IMG/VR virus record: IMGVR_UViG_3300037189_025222
Coordinates: 81,912-145,911 of that record
DNA: 64,000 bases
Origin: a virus
Strand: one strand, 5' to 3'
The notes below the pieces were generated by a model. That model saw only the letters and a program-made list of their open reading frames with translations. It was not told where the DNA came from and did not search any database. Position numbers and translations under genes: made by a program. This document shows positions 60,090-64,000 of the stretch, piece after piece (position 1 is the stretch's first letter; every line of letters starts with the position of its first letter).

Positions 60090-62395
60090 TTCCTAAAACA
60101 ACGTACCCCACAGCAGTCGATACAAATGAAAGCTTATTCTTAGTAGGAGACGGATTAAGAGTAGTCCTAGCAGAAGACTATAATCCTGGTGATACAGTTA
60201 TCACCGTAGTGGGCGATGAAGATACAATGAGGAATTTTAATTCTACTGGAATTATAACCTTAACAGAACAATGCAGCGAGCCAGAACTAAGAGCTATATC
60301 TTTTTATTACTCTTCTAGAAGTTTAACAACTTTTGAAGGATTAGAAATATTACCTGGTTTCATAGATGTAATAAAGTCTAAAGGTATAACCAATGTTACA
60401 CAAAATGTGATGTCTATTCATCACAATAATTTAAAAGATGCACTTATAAGAATAGAACAGTTTGCCGGAAGAAAAGGGGAAGTAGGGAAAGGTCCTTTGT
60501 TGGGAACAATGGAAGAAAGAATAAATTACCTTAGAAACATAGTGCTTAAACCAAAGGCTTGGTTCAAAATATCAAATGCTATTGGAATAGCACCACTGAC
60601 TGTTTACTTCACAGACCAAAGTTTTAGACTAGGCACAGATGGATCTTCTCATGAAGTAAAGCATTTTTGGGATTTTGGGGACAACACAGACTCTTCTGAC
60701 TTAAGTATTATACCAATAGCTGACGGTGTTGTTCCTGAAGGGGTTGAAGATGTTATCATAGATGCAACTTGCCCAACCGGAAAAGCTTGTGTAATTCAAA
60801 AAACATATACTAAACCTGGAATATATGACATATCTTTAACAGTAACGAATGACTTTGGTTCTGATACTGTGACATTTAAAGAAGCAGTCAATGTAAGATA
60901 CTCTGCACCGGAGTTAGCCATAGTCGAAATTATAGAAGCTGCTGGGCAAGATGTTACAGCGGGCATTATTGAAGATGGAAAGTATATCTCTACACCAAAA
61001 ATTAGAGCTACAATAAATTCTTTAATCAATCTTGGCATAAAAACAAACGGTGGCTCACCAATAATGCCAGGACAAGGGAAAACTTATGGCGGTGAAGTTT
61101 TAAATTCTAATAATGAGCCAATAGATCCTATTTTGTATTATACATGGAATTTCTCAGACGATTTAAATCATAATAATACAAGCACAACAAAAGCACTATT
61201 CGGTGTTGGTGGGTATTATGATTTAGTTTTGAGAACTGATACAAAGTACGGATCTTATAGAATTACTAACTATCCAAATGCATTTGATATTATAGAAAAT
61301 ACAAACCTATGGTTGTGGAATTTTAAAACTAGCAGCACTCAAATTAACTCACATGAATTTGGTTTGTTGAGCGAAACATTCAAAGCAAAGACGGCAGGCT
61401 CAGAATTAGATTTATCCTACTTGGGTTACAATGATGGTTTTCTAACGACAGATCAGCAAAGAGCTGAGTTTGCAAGAAATAATGGGTGTGCTCAAATTGG
61501 AACATCAAATTCTGGTGCTTCTGGGTCCGCTATGCTTTTTTGGGCTAGCGGTAGAAGTGAATCAGATCCTGCATCTTCTGAGAAGATTAATTTCTGTCGC
61601 TATAATGGTTTTGCAGATTTGTATACATATCCAAGCAATCCAGCTATATCCATAAATAGACCTTGGAATTGGGTAGGTTTTTCTTCTACCGAGGAGTCTT
61701 ATTTTATATTAGGCGGTTTAACATCACCTATAACCTCTTTTTCTTCTCCTACTAACCAAACAAAAAGTAAATTAGATTTTTATACATCTACTGTAACCAG
61801 TTCTACTTTAACTGATTCCAACTATAAAAACGGAGCTACAGACCTTAAACAAAACTCTGTGACTTACAATCCAGATACAGGACTGCCTGATCAGGGGCAC
61901 ATGAGTGTTTATAGGTCTACTTGGCACAATAATGCTGGGTATTTTTTGAAGAACGAAGGAGCTGGTGCATTCTTTAGGATTAAGTCTTTTTATAAGACAA
62001 GCGGTAATACCACAGAAAGCTTCATCGACATAAGAAAGCTGCCTGATATGCTTGGTTCGGCAAAAGTAGAAGGACAACTTGCCTCTTTGAGCCAAGGCGT
62101 GTACTTTTTCAGTAACTCCGGCTCTGTGTCTGCGTATGGGTCTTCTAGTGGGACATGGACAACCGGTGGTGTGGCCACTACTTCTGCGGCTTTTAGATCT
62201 CTGCAAGATACGGATAAGACGGGATTTGACAATGCAACCAATACGCTATTAGTTGCCACCGACAACGAAAAAACAGCTTATTTGAGTTTTGACTATAGTG
62301 AAAAATGCTTTATTAAATTTAATGAACTAGATACCACTTTCAGTTCTTCAAGTTATAGACCAACAGGCGATCAGTGGCAGATGTTTATATTCTAA
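60086..62395 (+). CDS. PKD-domain tail fibre/adhesin, 769 aa
   Basis: It shares with its neighbours an [20 protein letters not shown] segment. A PKD domain at about 190-270 has [16 protein letters not shown] and [21 protein letters not shown] second PKD-like part follows at about 350-400 ([17 protein letters not shown]). The C-terminal 350 residues are beta-rich with many Ser/Gly/Tyr, resembling a fibre tip. Likely receptor-binding. Starts by ATGA coupling to the previous gene. Confidence 0.75.
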   Translation: MIPKTTYPTAVDTNESLFLVGDGLRVVLAEDYNPGDTVITVVGDEDTMRNFNSTGIITLTEQCSEPELRAISFYYSSRSLTTFEGLEILPGFIDVIKSKGITNVTQNVMSIHHNNLKDALIRIEQFAGRKGEVGKGPLLGTMEERINYLRNIVLKPKAWFKISNAIGIAPLTVYFTDQSFRLGTDGSSHEVKHFWDFGDNTDSSDLSIIPIADGVVPEGVEDVIIDATCPTGKACVIQKTYTKPGIYDISLTVTNDFGSDTVTFKEAVNVRYSAPELAIVEIIEAAGQDVTAGIIEDGKYISTPKIRATINSLINLGIKTNGGSPIMPGQGKTYGGEVLNSNNEPIDPILYYTWNFSDDLNHNNTSTTKALFGVGGYYDLVLRTDTKYGSYRITNYPNAFDIIENTNLWLWNFKTSSTQINSHEFGLLSETFKAKTAGSELDLSYLGYNDGFLTTDQQRAEFARNNGCAQIGTSNSGASGSAMLFWASGRSESDPASSEKINFCRYNGFADLYTYPSNPAISINRPWNWVGFSSTEESYFILGGLTSPITSFSSPTNQTKSKLDFYTSTVTSSTLTDSNYKNGATDLKQNSVTYNPDTGLPDQGHMSVYRSTWHNNAGYFLKNEGAGAFFRIKSFYKTSGNTTESFIDIRKLPDMLGSAKVEGQLASLSQGVYFFSNSGSVSAYGSSSGTWTTGGVATTSAAFRSLQDTDKTGFDNATNTLLVATDNEKTAYLSFDYSEKCFIKFNELDTTFSSSSYRPTGDQWQMFIF

Positions 62396-62423
62396 GGTAA
62401 TATATACCTAAAAAGGAACAAAA

Positions 62424-64000
62424 GTGGTTAATTTCTTTCCTCCTAAACCTGTATATCCAAAAAGTTACGATAGTGATTACACACTGTATTTGGTTTATAA
62501 CACATCTGAGACTTTTATATCTAAAAAGAATAATGCATGGGCAGAGGAAATTGAGATTATTCCTGTGGGTCCAAAAAATCCAGAAATATGGGCAAACAAT
62601 GGTTTTGCTAGTATAAGTGGAGAACTATTCTATTACGATTCAGTAGAAAAGAATCTACCAATATCACCAGAAGTTGAGTTAAAAATCGGTCTAATTGAAG
62701 TAGACGCTAAAGGGGCCATTACCAGCATTCCAGTGGTAGATGGAGGGTCCGGTTATTATTTTCCGTCTTTTGATGTAGCAGGAACCGGCAGTGGTGCGGT
62801 AATTCAGCCAGTAGTCGTAGATGGCTCTATCACTGAAATTATTATTTTAAATGGTGGAACAGGTTATACATTTAACTCGGTAGAGTTGATATTAGTTGGA
62901 AAAGTATTCAAATTAAAGCGTTGTGCAAGAAATTTAGGAGGCTCGGCTACAAAAAATAATCAGATAGGCTCAGAAGTCAGAGGCTTTGTGGTTGCCGAAC
63001 ACCACAATCAAATTGTAGATGTGATTATTAACATAGAAAAATTTATAGGACAAAACTTTGATGCCGATTATGATACTCTTGACTGGAGAATTAGGCACTT
63101 AGAAGGATTGCCTATTGTTTTTGACGATTTTACATGTCCAGATATACAGTTTAACTTTTATATAGAAAGTGAAGACCCAGCTAAAGGTGTTATAGCCAGA
63201 TATGACATCGTCATAACAGGTTCTTATAATAATTTTAGATTAGATTTTGGAGATGGCAATTTTACTACAAGTTCGGTTTCGGGAACACATACTTACGCTA
63301 CTGGATCAACTATAGATCCAACAGTTGTTTTATCGAATAGCAAGTGCACAATAGTTCAGACTCCAATAGAAAGAGCGGCCTCCACAGAACCAGAAAATCC
63401 AACTGTGGCGACAACTTTTGAAATACCAATACCACAGATACCTAATATTCCAGATTTTGTACCACCTACCGTACCTACGCCACCTACTCCACAGATACCT
63501 CCTATAGTCTTTCCTTGTTTGGACATAGGTCCAGTTGGGCCGGTAAACATATCACCACTTTCACCAATAAACATACCACCTGTAACCATACCACCGGTGA
63601 ATGTGCCTCCAATAACTATACCACCTATAAATATTACGCCTATAAATGTATCACCAATTAATTTGCCACCTATAAGTCTTCCTCCTACTAACATACCGCC
63701 TGTTAACATATCGCCTGTAAATATTACGCCTGTAAATATACCACCAGTAACTATACCTCCTATCAATATACCACCTATATCACCTATCAATATACCACCA
63801 ATACCACCAGTATCACCTCTATCACCTATCAACATACCACCGATATCACCTATCAACGTTCCACCAATTTATATACCACCTGTAACTATACCACCTGTAA
63901 CTATACCACCTGTGACTATACCACCTGTAACTATACCACCTGTGACTATACCACCTGTGACTATACCACCTGTGACTATACCACCTGTGACTATACCACC
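62424..64000 (+). CDS. tail fibre with Pro-Pro pentapeptide repeats (partial, runs off the end)
   Basis: GTG 62424 has AAGGAAC upstream. No stop occurs in this frame to the window end. The N-terminal half has the EHHNQIVDVIINIEKFIGQN attachment segment also present in the two genes before. A PKD-like part follows: RLDFGDGNFTTSSVSGTHTY. From about residue 370 the sequence becomes pentapeptides PP[IV][NT][IV], such as IPPVTIPPVTIPP, over more than 150 residues. A stiff, extended stalk is likely. True length and C-terminal tip unknown. Confidence 0.8.
   Translation, partial: MVNFFPPKPVYPKSYDSDYTLYLVYNTSETFISKKNNAWAEEIEIIPVGPKNPEIWANNGFASISGELFYYDSVEKNLPISPEVELKIGLIEVDAKGAITSIPVVDGGSGYYFPSFDVAGTGSGAVIQPVVVDGSITEIIILNGGTGYTFNSVELILVGKVFKLKRCARNLGGSATKNNQIGSEVRGFVVAEHHNQIVDVIINIEKFIGQNFDADYDTLDWRIRHLEGLPIVFDDFTCPDIQFNFYIESEDPAKGVIARYDIVITGSYNNFRLDFGDGNFTTSSVSGTHTYATGSTIDPTVVLSNSKCTIVQTPIERAASTEPENPTVATTFEIPIPQIPNIPDFVPPTVPTPPTPQIPPIVFPCLDIGPVGPVNISPLSPINIPPVTIPPVNVPPITIPPINITPINVSPINLPPISLPPTNIPPVNISPVNITPVNIPPVTIPPINIPPISPINIPPIPPVSPLSPINIPPISPINVPPIYIPPVTIPPVTIPPVTIPPVTIPPVTIPPVTIPPVTIPPVTIP
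63540..64000 (+). repeat. 15-bp coding tandem repeat (PPVTI/PPINI)
   Basis: The unit is CCACCTGTAACTATA with variants (Asn/Thr, Ile/Val). From about 63875 to the end it is nearly perfect, differing only at third codon positions. Continues beyond the window. Confidence 0.9.

Noticed and set aside
63356-63856. 166-codon minus-strand glycine/isoleucine-rich frame
   Set aside because: Antisense shadow of the Pro-Pro coding repeat.
63540-64000. CRISPR-like array at the window end
   Set aside because: The 15-bp unit is in frame and encodes pentapeptides, with no spacers.

Overview
The window is best read as part of the genome of a large tailed bacteriophage with a contractile tail (myovirus). The right half holds a tape-measure gene followed by a recognisable T4/P2-type baseplate series: hub, gp53/LysM-like, gp5-like spike, gp25, baseplate J/gp6 and tail protein I. 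After these come FN3- and PKD-domain tail-fibre or adhesin genes. An LpxH-like phosphoesterase and several envelope-directed genes suggest a Gram-negative host; this is inference. No tRNA, rRNA, CRISPR array or insertion sequence was found. Large terminase, portal, major capsid, sheath and tube genes must lie outside the window.

Layout. (1) 1-6.95 kb: GC-rich, all plus strand, about 20 very small genes. They are punctuated by 23 copies of the decamer TTGTACCCTA, mostly followed six bases later by TGTTCG and a leader CCCCAACGGAG just before the start codon. GC-rich hairpin terminators lie between many genes, and one gene-free interval (4357-4471) folds into a multi-branched RNA. (2) 6.95-7.3 kb: a sharp change to AT-rich DNA, with short repeats. 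(3) 7.3-31.7 kb: AT-rich accessory region on both strands. It carries a ClpP-like protease, five glycosyltransferase-like genes, a 2H phosphoesterase, an MscL channel, a sigma-70-type factor, a DDAH/amidinotransferase-like enzyme, a caspase-like and a trypsin-like protease with signal peptides, a patatin, a phosphoribosyltransferase, a CCA-nucleotidyltransferase-family protein, an LpxH-like phosphoesterase, a Pmp3-family proteolipid and virion structural genes. (4) 31.7-45.5 kb: a structural gene and a 4404-codon tape measure built from internal repeat families. (5) 45.5-64 kb: baseplate, tail and fibre genes. The last is an unfinished gene whose C-terminal part is a Pro-Pro pentapeptide repeat running off the end.

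How the parts may work together. Seven or eight otherwise unrelated proteins in region 3 begin with a similar aromatic segment (for example MSFKEYI, MNFKEFF, MKFSKYYQFRE, SFKSWLKLSE). It resembles the capsid-targeting N-terminus of T4 internal proteins. I infer that region 3 may encode a cargo set packaged in the head, or core proteins, possibly together with a ClpP-type protease. Region 1 looks like a host-takeover or early region under its own promoter class. The abrupt composition change near 6.95 kb could be biological or an assembly join and should be confirmed with reads.
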